A stretch of 64,000 nt of DNA from Bacteroides stercoris ATCC 43183 (lineage in GTDB: Bacteria > Bacteroidota > Bacteroidia > Bacteroidales > Bacteroidaceae): the NCBI RefSeq assembly GCF_025147325.1, contig NZ_CP102262.1:2356001-2420000 (forward strand). The letters are read 5' to 3'. The position numbers were made by a program, and so were the translations under genes. The notes beneath the pieces were generated by a model. It saw only the letters and a list, made by a program, of their open reading frames with translations. It was not told the DNA's origin and searched no databases. Each line of letters opens with the position of its first letter. Within the stretch, counting starts at the first letter, position 1. Shown piece by piece: positions 8,574 to 14,620 of this stretch.

Positions 8574-10073
8574 CTATTTGTTTTTCAACTCTTTCAGCAC
8601 CCTGTCTGCCTGCTCTATGCCGGCTGCCGCTGCCATGGTAAGATATACTTCCGCCTTGTCCCGTTTTCCTTCCTGTAGGCAGAGTATGCCCATGTTGTTG
8701 TATGCGATTGGCATGGTTGCGAATCTCTCCAGATAGCGCCGCGCTTTGGCCGTTTCCCCTTTGGTGAGTGCCACGGCCGCTGCATTGATATTGGCTTCGG
8801 GGCTGTCGGGAAACAGGCGGGCTGTGAGGTCGAGTACATCGTTGTATTCCGTAGATCCTTTCGGGTAACTGCCCGCTACCGCAAAGAGCTCGTTCAGGCG
8901 CAGTGTCTGACGTTCTCCAGTACGGGACATCCTCAGGCTCTCCGCCGCATCCGGCTGCTGGCGGGTGTACTCTATCCTGTAGTCGACCCGCATAACTTCG
9001 GGAAATATCTTTTCCGCCAGGTATCTGTAGGGCTTTCCGTCGGCAAGTTTCATCAGCATTCGTTCCCGCCCTTTATCCATGTCTACACTCCCTATCAGGT
9101 CTAGGGCGGCCTCCCTGAACATCATGCCGCTTTGTCTTGTCAGTGCGGCAATGGAGTCCCAGTCTTCCGGAATCCAGGTTACTTCCAGCGGAATGCCAGT
9201 TGCAAGTCGGTTTTCCCGCAGGTATGCTTTAAGGTTCAGTGAGCGTGCCAGTGCATTCATTTCGTTCTTTTTCAGGTTTCCGGCAGGTGCCCCGTATCCT
9301 GTAACCTTCACTTTCAGGAGTTCCGTTCCCTCTTCCCGTCGGATGTTCTGCAAAGCATTGCGCAGCCGGTGGTATATTTCTAAGTTCTGTTTGCTTTCGG
9401 ACAATTCTCCCAGCGTTTTCTCTCCTTTTTCCTGCTTCCCTTTGCCAAAGTAGGGGATGGACCCCGTCACTGCATGCAGTGTGTCTTTGCCGGGTGCAGG
9501 CTCGATGAAGTTCACCCAGGCCAGGTATTTCCTGTCCGTATCCATGTCCCAGGCTGAAGTGCGGTTTTCGGGCAGGTTCAGCCTGCCGGCAATCCTGTCT
9601 TCGTAGGCCTTGCCCTGTTTGCCGTGGCAGGCGCATTCCTGCGTTCTCATCAGGAGCCGGGCGTCCTTCATCCATTCCTTATAGGGCACTGCCACCCGGT
9701 ATCGGAAGGAGCGCGCCATCCTGGCGTCGTTCCTTATCACTACTGCGGGTATGGGGGCCGGATGCCCGTTTCCGGCAAATTCCTTTTGCCGCTGGTACAC
9801 TTTCTGCTTTTCCTTGCCGTTGATGAGTACCGCCGGCAGGGCTTGCTCGTTTTCCCCGCTGATGAGTACGGGCGTCAGGGTCAGCGATTCGTCCGAGAGC
9901 ATTCTCAGTCCTTCGAAATCGACTGAGAGGTCAATGTTTAGACGCCCGTCCGCAAGCGAGAACTGCTGTCCGGTGACGAACATTTCCCCCCGGTAGAATT
10001 CCTGTGCATGACCTGCCCGGCAGCAGAGCGCCGATAGTGCCATTATCATAGGAATACGGATTAAGTTTTTCAT
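8574..10073 (-). CDS. DUF3868 domain protein with OmpA-like and TPR segments
   Basis: 499 residues with a signal peptide (cleavage near GHAQE). The N-terminal 150 residues match the DUF3868 beta-domain found beside fimbrial operons in Bacteroidales. Residues about 225-310 resemble a degenerate OmpA-like segment (KVKVTGYGAPAG, then NALARSLNLKAYLRENR). The last 100 residues form two or three TPR-like helical pairs (NINAAAVALTKGETAKARRYL; YNNMGILCLQEGKRDKAEVYL). It sits between the DUF3575 gene and the major pilin. A periplasmic assembly or cell-wall anchoring role is plausible, but the biochemical function is not known. Confidence 0.75.
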   Translation of the reverse strand: MKNLIRIPMIMALSALCCRAGHAQEFYRGEMFVTGQQFSLADGRLNIDLSVDFEGLRMLSDESLTLTPVLISGENEQALPAVLINGKEKQKVYQRQKEFAGNGHPAPIPAVVIRNDARMARSFRYRVAVPYKEWMKDARLLMRTQECACHGKQGKAYEDRIAGRLNLPENRTSAWDMDTDRKYLAWVNFIEPAPGKDTLHAVTGSIPYFGKGKQEKGEKTLGELSESKQNLEIYHRLRNALQNIRREEGTELLKVKVTGYGAPAGNLKKNEMNALARSLNLKAYLRENRLATGIPLEVTWIPEDWDSIAALTRQSGMMFREAALDLIGSVDMDKGRERMLMKLADGKPYRYLAEKIFPEVMRVDYRIEYTRQQPDAAESLRMSRTGERQTLRLNELFAVAGSYPKGSTEYNDVLDLTARLFPDSPEANINAAAVALTKGETAKARRYLERFATMPIAYNNMGILCLQEGKRDKAEVYLTMAAAAGIEQADRVLKELKNK

Positions 10074-10106
10074 ACTTTCAATTTGCTGTTGTAATTTATC
10101 TTGTTA

Positions 10107-10691
10107 TTATTGCATCATATACACTAAGGATATGGAGGCTTTGGTGGGAGCGATGAAATTCCTGTTTCCGCTTCCTGTCTTTTCTCCGCAGTGCGCGCAG
10201 CGGTAGCGTTCGTATCGGGTGTGCAGGAATCCTACGCCGATGCTTGTCTCCAGTCCCCAGCGGGGGGAGAGGATGAAGTGATAGCCGTATGATATTCCCA
10301 CTCCCGTAAAGTCTCCCTCGTATCTTTCGGAACGTACCCCTTTGAACAGCCCGAAAGGCAGCCTTGCCTTGGCTACGTTGTACACGCCGTACATCAGGCC
10401 TGCCCCGAAGAAATGTCCTCCGTAGGGCTGGCACATCCAGTAGCGCAGCTCCGGCTGCACGAACCAGTGTTTCCAGCGTTTGTCTCCTCCTGCCGGAAAG
10501 GGGTTGTAATAAACCCCGGCCTCCAGCGTGAAACGTTCCGACAGCTTTAGTTCCACACCGAGGTTGGGCGAGGCGAGCATGCCCCCCGTAAGCAGGTCGC
10601 TTTTCACGGCAACGGTTTGCGCCCCTGCCTTGCCTGCACACGACAGCAGGGCAAGGAGCATCAGCATCGGTATGTATTTTCTGCTTCTCAA
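10107..10691 (-). CDS. DUF3575 outer-membrane beta-barrel protein of the fimbrial operon
   Basis: 194 residues with a signal peptide ending near GAGAQ. The mature part has repeated amphipathic strands (VELKLSERFTLEAGVYY; FVQPELRYWM; WGLETSIGVGF) and an aromatic-rich C-terminus, as in small eight-stranded outer-membrane barrels. DUF3575 proteins regularly accompany DUF3868 and fimbrillin genes in Bacteroides. A Cys pair in RCAHCGEK occurs near residue 160. It may help fimbrial export or surface anchoring, which is inferred from context only. Confidence 0.75.
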   Translation of the reverse strand: MRSRKYIPMLMLLALLSCAGKAGAQTVAVKSDLLTGGMLASPNLGVELKLSERFTLEAGVYYNPFPAGGDKRWKHWFVQPELRYWMCQPYGGHFFGAGLMYGVYNVAKARLPFGLFKGVRSERYEGDFTGVGISYGYHFILSPRWGLETSIGVGFLHTRYERYRCAHCGEKTGSGNRNFIAPTKASISLVYMMQ

Positions 10692-10705
10692 TTTCTTTGT
10701 TCCTG

Positions 10706-11080
10706 TTATAAATCTGTCAGTGTAATCTCCTTCAGGTATATCCTGGTTATCTGGTTTACTATTCCGAGTTTTTGTGCGGCTCTTCCGTATTGTGCATAGA
10801 ACCGCTCGGTAATGGGGCTGTTGCAGTTCAGATGTCCTCCCGTGGCTTCGAGAATATCCAGCAGGGATATTTCCATGGCTTTTTTAGCAGGAATATAGGA
10901 CTGTATTTCCAGCGGATGTTCCTTTTCTTTCAGGATGATAAGTCCGGCATTGGTGAGCTGTGTCAGCAATACCCGCATCTGCCCTTCTGTAAGTGTGTAT
11001 GGTTTTATGCAAGTACCGTAGTCTCTTGCATAGATGCATTTGAGTACTGCAATGGCAGTCTGTGTTTTGGGCGTTATCAT
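10706..11080 (-). CDS. Rrf2-like winged-helix protein, first gene of the fimbrial operon
   Basis: 124 residues, no signal peptide. The order of elements follows Rrf2 regulators: an N-terminal helix (TQTAIAVLKCIYARD), a recognition helix with LTEGQMRVLLTQLTNAGLI, a wing, and AMEISLLDILEATGG, which matches the ISLLDIl..tGG motif. Two cysteines (Cys14 and one in HLNCNSP) are present, but not the three-Cys cluster of IscR. It lies 14 bp upstream of the DUF3575 gene and 38 bp downstream of the left inverted repeat, so it would be the first gene transcribed in the ON orientation. It may regulate its own operon or the switch; no operator is identified. Confidence 0.65.
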   Translation of the reverse strand: MITPKTQTAIAVLKCIYARDYGTCIKPYTLTEGQMRVLLTQLTNAGLIILKEKEHPLEIQSYIPAKKAMEISLLDILEATGGHLNCNSPITERFYAQYGRAAQKLGIVNQITRIYLKEITLTDL

Positions 11081-11118
11081 GTAGTTTTCTTGTTTGTTTG
11101 ATTGTTGGTATCCGGCCG

Positions 11119-11137
11119 TTACTTTGTAGGTAACGGA
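11119..11137 (+). repeat. Left inverted repeat (crossover site) of the invertible fimbrial promoter
   Basis: TTACTTTGTAGGTAACGGA, the exact reverse complement of 11387-11405. Within it GTTAC and GTAAC arms flank a 7-nt asymmetric core TTTGTAG, the usual build of a tyrosine-recombinase crossover site. Confidence 0.9.
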
Positions 11138-11341
11138 AGATTGCCTTTAGGCACCCTGCAGAAGCGTCTGCCGCATATGCATCCGGGTTGTATAACCGAT
11201 AAAGTTATATAACAGACGTTTTCCCGCTTTCCTACCGGAAGGCGGCAAGGGGGGCTTTGCTTTATTGGTTGAAGTCGGTTTGTTCTGTTTTGTCTGCTGC
11301 CGGTCTTTTATGCCGTATATGATAAGATTTTATCTTTTTTA

Positions 11342-11372
11342 TTTTGTTTTTCAAGTTTTATAGTTACTTTTG
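11342..11372 (+). promoter_or_regulatory. Promoter inside the invertible segment, pointing away from the fimbriae
   Basis: TACTTTTG at 11365-11372 fits TAnnTTTG, and TTTTG at 11342-11346 provides the -33 element with an 18-nt spacer. No comparable box reads left within the segment. Confidence 0.8.
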
Positions 11373-11386
11373 CGGTAGGAATATCC

Positions 11387-11405
11387 TCCGTTACCTACAA
11401 AGTAA
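11387..11405 (-). repeat. Right inverted repeat (crossover site) of the invertible fimbrial promoter
   Basis: TCCGTTACCTACAAAGTAA, the perfect reverse complement of the left repeat at 11119-11137. It lies 51 bp from the recombinase stop codon. Confidence 0.9.
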
Positions 11406-11455
11406 TCCCTTTGTAATAATCTGTATCATAGTTATATACATGGAATGCTCCCTTG

Positions 11456-12412
11456 TCATCCTTGTCGGATACTGCATTTCTTCACGTAAGCGATAATTTT
11501 TTTATTGGTCCTGTCCAGCATTTCGTTTTCGAAGGGTTTCAGATAGGTTTCCGTAACCTTTACCGATGAATGCCCCAGTGCGTTGCTTATTACTCCCACG
11601 GCGACTCTGGTGTGGAACGCCGTTGTTGCCCATGTGTGCCTTGCGGTGTAGGACGACAGCTTTCTGCCCAGTCTGAGGGCTGCCGCCAGCAGTTTGAGTT
11701 TCCGGTTGAATCTCCGCAGGACCTGTTGGTAATGTCGGTATTCTTCACGCCTTCCCAGGGGGAAACGGCAGTTTTCGTCCCCCAGTATGTTGAGCAGGTA
11801 GGGCGAGTCCGTGCGGCGGTCGGCGCATCGGCGGATAAGCTCAGCGGCTTCTTCGGTTACGTGTACACGTATCTGCCTTCCCGTTTTCTGTCTTCGGTAG
11901 GTAATTACCCCGTCCTTGAAATCGCATTTACGCAGCCTTGCGAGGTCTGCAAACGGCATTCCCCGCAAGAGGAAGAGCAGTGCGAACCATATCTGCGCTT
12001 CTTTGAGTTCCCGGTGCAAGGAAGCGGAGATGTCGAGTGCTTGTCCCATTTCGGCAGGTGGGAGTGCGCGTTTCACGTCGGCACGGGTTCCGGTATATAC
12101 ATGTTTGAACAGTCCGGGCACGTAGCCGGTGAGGCCTGCCAGCAGCGCGCGGTTGTATACAGCCCGCAACATGCGCAGGTAGGTGGACATGGTGTTCAGC
12201 TTGAGCATCCTCTCCAGCAGGTGCCTTTCGAATTTGTGTATCGTGGCGATATCAAACACTTTCCGCATGCGTATTTCGTTTTTTGGATGTTCGCTTTCCC
12301 AGTACCGTTGGAAAGCCCGTAGCATGCTGCGGTATACATGGGCGGTTCCGAACCGCCCCTCGTCTTCCAGTTCCTGTATGACTGAAAGCGTAAAGGTTGT
12401 TAAATCTTTCAT
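11456..12412 (-). CDS. Tyrosine site-specific recombinase, probable fimbrial promoter invertase
   Basis: 318 residues. Residues 1-105 form the SAM-like core-binding domain and 115-318 the catalytic domain. Visible catalytic residues are Arg150 (LLRGMPFADLARL), Lys176 (RRQKTGRQ), Arg258 (SYTARHTWAT), His281 (LGHSS) and the nucleophile Tyr290 (TETYLKPF). The first residue of the usual H-x-x-R motif is Tyr255, a variant common in Bacteroides recombinases. The size and the lack of an Arm domain suit a promoter invertase rather than a mobile-element integrase. The gene ends 51 bp from the right inverted repeat, so it probably inverts the adjacent segment. A perfect hairpin (TTGCGTGCG/CGCACGCAA, 12443-12467) sits just upstream of its start. 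Confidence 0.88.
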   Translation of the reverse strand: MKDLTTFTLSVIQELEDEGRFGTAHVYRSMLRAFQRYWESEHPKNEIRMRKVFDIATIHKFERHLLERMLKLNTMSTYLRMLRAVYNRALLAGLTGYVPGLFKHVYTGTRADVKRALPPAEMGQALDISASLHRELKEAQIWFALLFLLRGMPFADLARLRKCDFKDGVITYRRQKTGRQIRVHVTEEAAELIRRCADRRTDSPYLLNILGDENCRFPLGRREEYRHYQQVLRRFNRKLKLLAAALRLGRKLSSYTARHTWATTAFHTRVAVGVISNALGHSSVKVTETYLKPFENEMLDRTNKKIIAYVKKCSIRQG

Positions 12413-12442
12413 AATCTGTTGGCTTTATAATATTTACAGTCT

Positions 12443-12467
12443 TTGCGTGCGCTATTACCGCACGCAA
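12443..12467. repeat. Hairpin upstream of the recombinase gene
   Basis: TTGCGTGCG and CGCACGCAA are a perfect 9-bp inverted repeat with a 7-nt loop, 31 bp before the recombinase start codon. It could be an operator or a structured leader; no T-run follows. Confidence 0.5.
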
Positions 12468-12561
12468 TAAATATACTGCATTTTTCTGAAATTTGTTTAC
12501 TTGCAGATAGCGGCCTGTTCCCGAAGAGTATTCGACACGTATTATACATCGCTTTTTTGTA

Positions 12562-12569
12562 TACCTTTG
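12562..12569 (+). promoter_or_regulatory. -7 box upstream of the smalltalk/amidase pair
   Basis: TACCTTTG fits TAnnTTTG and lies about 50 nt before the smalltalk start codon. The -33 element is not obvious. Confidence 0.5.
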
Positions 12570-12620
12570 TGTCCGTTTTTTAATATAACTTATAAAAATG
12601 AAACCCTTAATTTAAATCTT

Positions 12621-12722
12621 ATGATAACAAAATCAAACTGGTGGAACAAGCTCCTTAAAATCGTAATCGTAGTGGCATCTGCCGTTCTCTGTGCTTTAGG
12701 CGTACAAACAATGTCTGCTTAA
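12621..12722 (+). CDS. Smalltalk protein
   Basis: A 33-residue protein: charged N-terminus MITKSNWWNKLLK, then one hydrophobic helix (IVIVVASAVLCALGV) and a short polar end. This matches the smalltalk protein family of Bacteroidales, tiny single-pass proteins coded directly upstream of an N-acetylmuramoyl-L-alanine amidase. Here the amidase starts 37 bp downstream, the expected arrangement. The function is unknown; a membrane-associated partner or holin-like role for the leaderless amidase has to be regarded as speculation. It is preceded by an A-rich stretch and AATCTT rather than a strong Shine-Dalgarno, as usual in Bacteroides. Confidence 0.85.
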   Translation: MITKSNWWNKLLKIVIVVASAVLCALGVQTMSA

Positions 12723-12758
12723 TTATGTTTCATATTTTATACCTTATACTTAAGTTAC

Positions 12759-13232
12759 GTGAGATTTACCAACCTCATCATTATCCACTGTTCCGCTACC
12801 CGCTGTGACCGTAGCTATACCGAACATGATTTGATAACAGACCACCTGAGCCAGGGCTTCTTCGGTGCAGGTTATCACTATTATATCTGCAAGAACGGTG
12901 ATATAAAGATGCTCCGTCCTTTGGAACATTCCGAGGAGCGTGCTCGCGGCTATAACGCTCACAGCATAGGTATTTGCTGCGAGAGTGGGCTGGATGAACG
13001 GGGATACCCTGCCGATACTCGTACCGATTTTCAGAAACACTCTTTGCGTATGCTTGTTATGCTGTTACTGCGTGATTATCCCGGCAGCCGTCTCTGCGGG
13101 TATCGCGACCTTAGTCCCGACTTCAATCGTAACGGCGAGATAGAACCCGAAGAATGGATAAAAGTGTGTCCTTGTTTTGATGCTGTATCCATTCTGCAAG
13201 ATCCGCTGCCCCCTAATCCGGTTTCATTGTAA
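12759..13232 (+). CDS. N-acetylmuramoyl-L-alanine amidase (Amidase_2 family)
   Basis: 157 residues without a signal peptide. The T7-lysozyme/PGRP fold is recognisable: IIIHCSATR with the first zinc ligand His10, GAGYHYYICKNG, and the late PEEWIKVCPCFDA with the cysteine ligand. The segment that usually reads GHRDLSPD reads GYRDLSPD here, so the middle zinc ligand His is replaced by Tyr (TAT codon). That may weaken or abolish zinc binding, or may be normal in this subclade. The enzyme would cut the amide between MurNAc and L-Ala. It follows the smalltalk gene, and the pair lies beside the recombinase locus. Confidence 0.85.
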   Translation: MRFTNLIIIHCSATRCDRSYTEHDLITDHLSQGFFGAGYHYYICKNGDIKMLRPLEHSEERARGYNAHSIGICCESGLDERGYPADTRTDFQKHSLRMLVMLLLRDYPGSRLCGYRDLSPDFNRNGEIEPEEWIKVCPCFDAVSILQDPLPPNPVSL

Positions 13233-13316
13233 TGCGATTGTTATATGTGAAAGGTTATGTTATGCTTTTTTTACTAAATAATGTTATTGGGATAAACAAT
13301 ATTCATGTGTTCTTGT

Positions 13317-13324
13317 TATATTTG
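13317..13324 (+). promoter_or_regulatory. -7 box of the ferritin gene
   Basis: TATATTTG fits TAnnTTTG and lies 32 nt before the ferritin start codon. No good -33 element is seen at the usual distance. Confidence 0.55.
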
Positions 13325-13356
13325 TAATCATTTCAATTTACTTAATAAATACAATT

Positions 13357-13839
13357 ATGATAACAGAAAAATTACAGAATGCAATTAACGAGCAGATTAC
13401 GGCTGAGATGTGGTCATCCAACCTTTATTTGGCAATGTCTTTCTATATGGAGAAAGAGGGGTATTGTGGTATGGCTTCCTGGTTGAAGAAGCAGTCGTTT
13501 GAAGAACATGCACATGCTTGTGAGCTGGCATCGTATATTATCAAGCGTGGTGGCAAAGCCAAACTGGATAAGGTTGACGTTGTTCCCAACGACTTCGGTA
13601 CTCCGTTGGAAGTATTCGAACAGGTTTACGAACACGAATGCCGCGTATCAAAGATGATCGACGCTCTTGTAGACGTGGCTGCCGCTGAAAAAGATAAGGC
13701 TTCCCAAGACTTCTTGTGGGGATTCGTTCGCGAGCAGGTAGAGGAAGAAGCTACTGCTGCCGGTATCGTAGATATGGTGAAGAAAGCCGGTGCAGCCGGA
13801 ATCTTCTTTATTGATGCGAAGCTGGGCGAAAGAAAATAA
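13357..13839 (+). CDS. ftnA: Ferritin (non-haem iron storage protein)
   Basis: 160 residues forming the four-helix bundle of prokaryotic ferritin. The ferroxidase centre is complete: Glu17 (ITAEMWSS), Glu50 and His53 (SFEEHAHA), Glu94 (YEHECR) and Gln127 (REQVEEE), at the same positions as in E. coli FtnA. It oxidises Fe(II) with O2 or H2O2 and stores Fe(III) in a 24-subunit shell; in Bacteroides it also helps aerotolerance. It is monocistronic, with its own -7 box and a terminator 23 bp after the stop. No haem-binding Met typical of bacterioferritin is apparent. Confidence 0.95.
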   Translation: MITEKLQNAINEQITAEMWSSNLYLAMSFYMEKEGYCGMASWLKKQSFEEHAHACELASYIIKRGGKAKLDKVDVVPNDFGTPLEVFEQVYEHECRVSKMIDALVDVAAAEKDKASQDFLWGFVREQVEEEATAAGIVDMVKKAGAAGIFFIDAKLGERK

Positions 13840-13862
13840 GTAAGAAATATAACCGGTAAGGT

Positions 13863-13900
13863 AACGGGTGGTAAGGCGTGGGCTTTATCACCCGTTTTTT
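13863..13900 (+). terminator. Terminator after ferritin
   Basis: AACGGGTG pairs with CACCCGTT across an 18-nt loop and runs into TTTTTT. Confidence 0.85.
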
Positions 13901-13990
13901 ATCTGTCAGCTATCGTTTTAGAAACCGGAAATTGTATTGTTTCGTGTTTCTTCTGGTAGGTAATAAAATAATTATCTATATTTGTAATGA

Positions 13991-14056
13991 GAAGAAAAAG
14001 AAAATCAAGAAGTGATAGCAGAGCATTGGAATAAATTCTTTAACAAAGCCAGATGA
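13991..14056 (+). pseudogene. Remnant of a DUF4160 gene (3' end only)
   Basis: In the frame ending with TGA at 14054-14056 the residues EVIAEHWNKFFNKAR match the usual C-terminus of DUF4160 proteins (...I..WN.FF.). An in-frame stop at 13988-13990 leaves only 21 codons, and a promoter-like TATATTTG lies a few bases upstream (13977-13984), as if most of the gene had been deleted. DUF4160 genes normally precede DUF2442 genes by a few bases, and the DUF2442 frame starts 7 bp downstream here. The pair is thought to be toxin-antitoxin-like. Confidence 0.55.
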
Positions 14057-14062
14057 GCAGTT

Positions 14063-14473
14063 ATGAAAGACGTAATAGAAAAAGTATGGTTGACCGATAC
14101 AGCTGTATGGATACGTATAATTGACGGTAGGGAAGCTTGTGAAGAATTTGCAAATTATTAAAGATTAAAATTTGCTACTTCTGAACAGCGTGCGAACTTT
14201 GAAGTGAGTGAATATGGTATTCATTGGAGAGAATTGGATGAGGATTTAAGCTTTGAGGGCTTTTTTCGGGAAAAGAAATCAAATCTTTTATATGACTTAT
14301 TCATAGCTCATCCTGAACTGAATGCCTCTGCAGTAGCTCGTCGGTTAGGCTTGTCACAAAGTCTGTTTGCGCAATATGTGAGTGGAACAAAGAAGCCGTC
14401 TAAACAACGTTTTGATGAAATAATAGAAACAATACGTGAAATAGGGCGCGAGCTAATGACCGTGCCTGCATGA
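14063..14473 (+). pseudogene. DUF2442-HTH protein interrupted by an in-frame stop
   Basis: One continuous frame runs from ATG 14063 to TGA 14473 except for a TAA at 14159-14161. Before it: VWLTDTAVWIRIIDGREACEEF, the DUF2442 N-terminus. After it: RLKFATSEQRANFEVSEYGI, then DEDLSFEGFF, the rest of DUF2442, followed by a helix-turn-helix (NASAVARRLGLSQSLFAQY). A single-base change from AAA or CAA would create this stop. The downstream part could restart at ATG 14204 and give an 89-residue protein with only the HTH and the DUF2442 end. With the deleted DUF4160 partner upstream, the module looks decayed. Readthrough or a sequencing error cannot be excluded. Confidence 0.7.
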
Positions 14474-14534
14474 AAAATAGGGTAATGTTGCAAGAATAGG
14501 AATGTGTTGCAACACGGAAACATTTATTATTTTC

Positions 14535-14606
14535 AGGCACGGATTACGCGGATTTCACGGATTTACTTTATCCTTTCTTCCGTGTAATTCCGCGTAATCC
14601 GTGCCT
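14535..14606. repeat. Long hairpin repeat, copy 1 (9-nt CACGGATTA-type units)
   Basis: The left arm starts AGGCACGGATTACGCGGAT and the right arm ends GCGTAATCCGTGCCT; about 27 bp pair with few mismatches around a T/C-rich loop. Each arm is built of three near-copies of a 9-nt unit (CACGGATTA, CGCGGATTT, CACGGATTT). It separates the convergent DUF2442 and kbl genes and may act as a bidirectional terminator. Related copies lie at 21372-21459 and 23235-23305. Confidence 0.9.
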
Positions 14607-14620
14607 AAAAAAACATCAAG

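Larger units (their letters stand above)
11119..11405. other. Invertible promoter segment (phase switch) for the fimbrial operon
   Basis: A 287-bp segment bounded by two 19-bp perfect inverted repeats, lying between the first gene of the fimbrial operon and a tyrosine recombinase gene. It contains no open reading frame but has one clear Bacteroides promoter at 11342-11372. As sequenced, that promoter reads rightward, away from the fimbrial genes and toward the 3' end of the recombinase (antisense). Inversion would move the -7 box to about 11152-11159 reading left, about 65 nt before the first start codon. The segment as sequenced is therefore the OFF state. Inversion itself is inferred; the repeats, promoter and recombinase are seen directly. 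Confidence 0.88.

Noticed and set aside
11118..11405. Attachment sites of an integrated element
   Set aside because: The repeats are inverted, not direct, and the DNA between them carries a promoter and no genes, which fits an inversion switch rather than an integrated element.
12621..13232. Prophage lysis genes
   Set aside because: A lone amidase with a smalltalk protein is a normal chromosomal pair in Bacteroides; no capsid, tail or phage integrase genes are nearby, and the recombinase matches the fimbrial switch.
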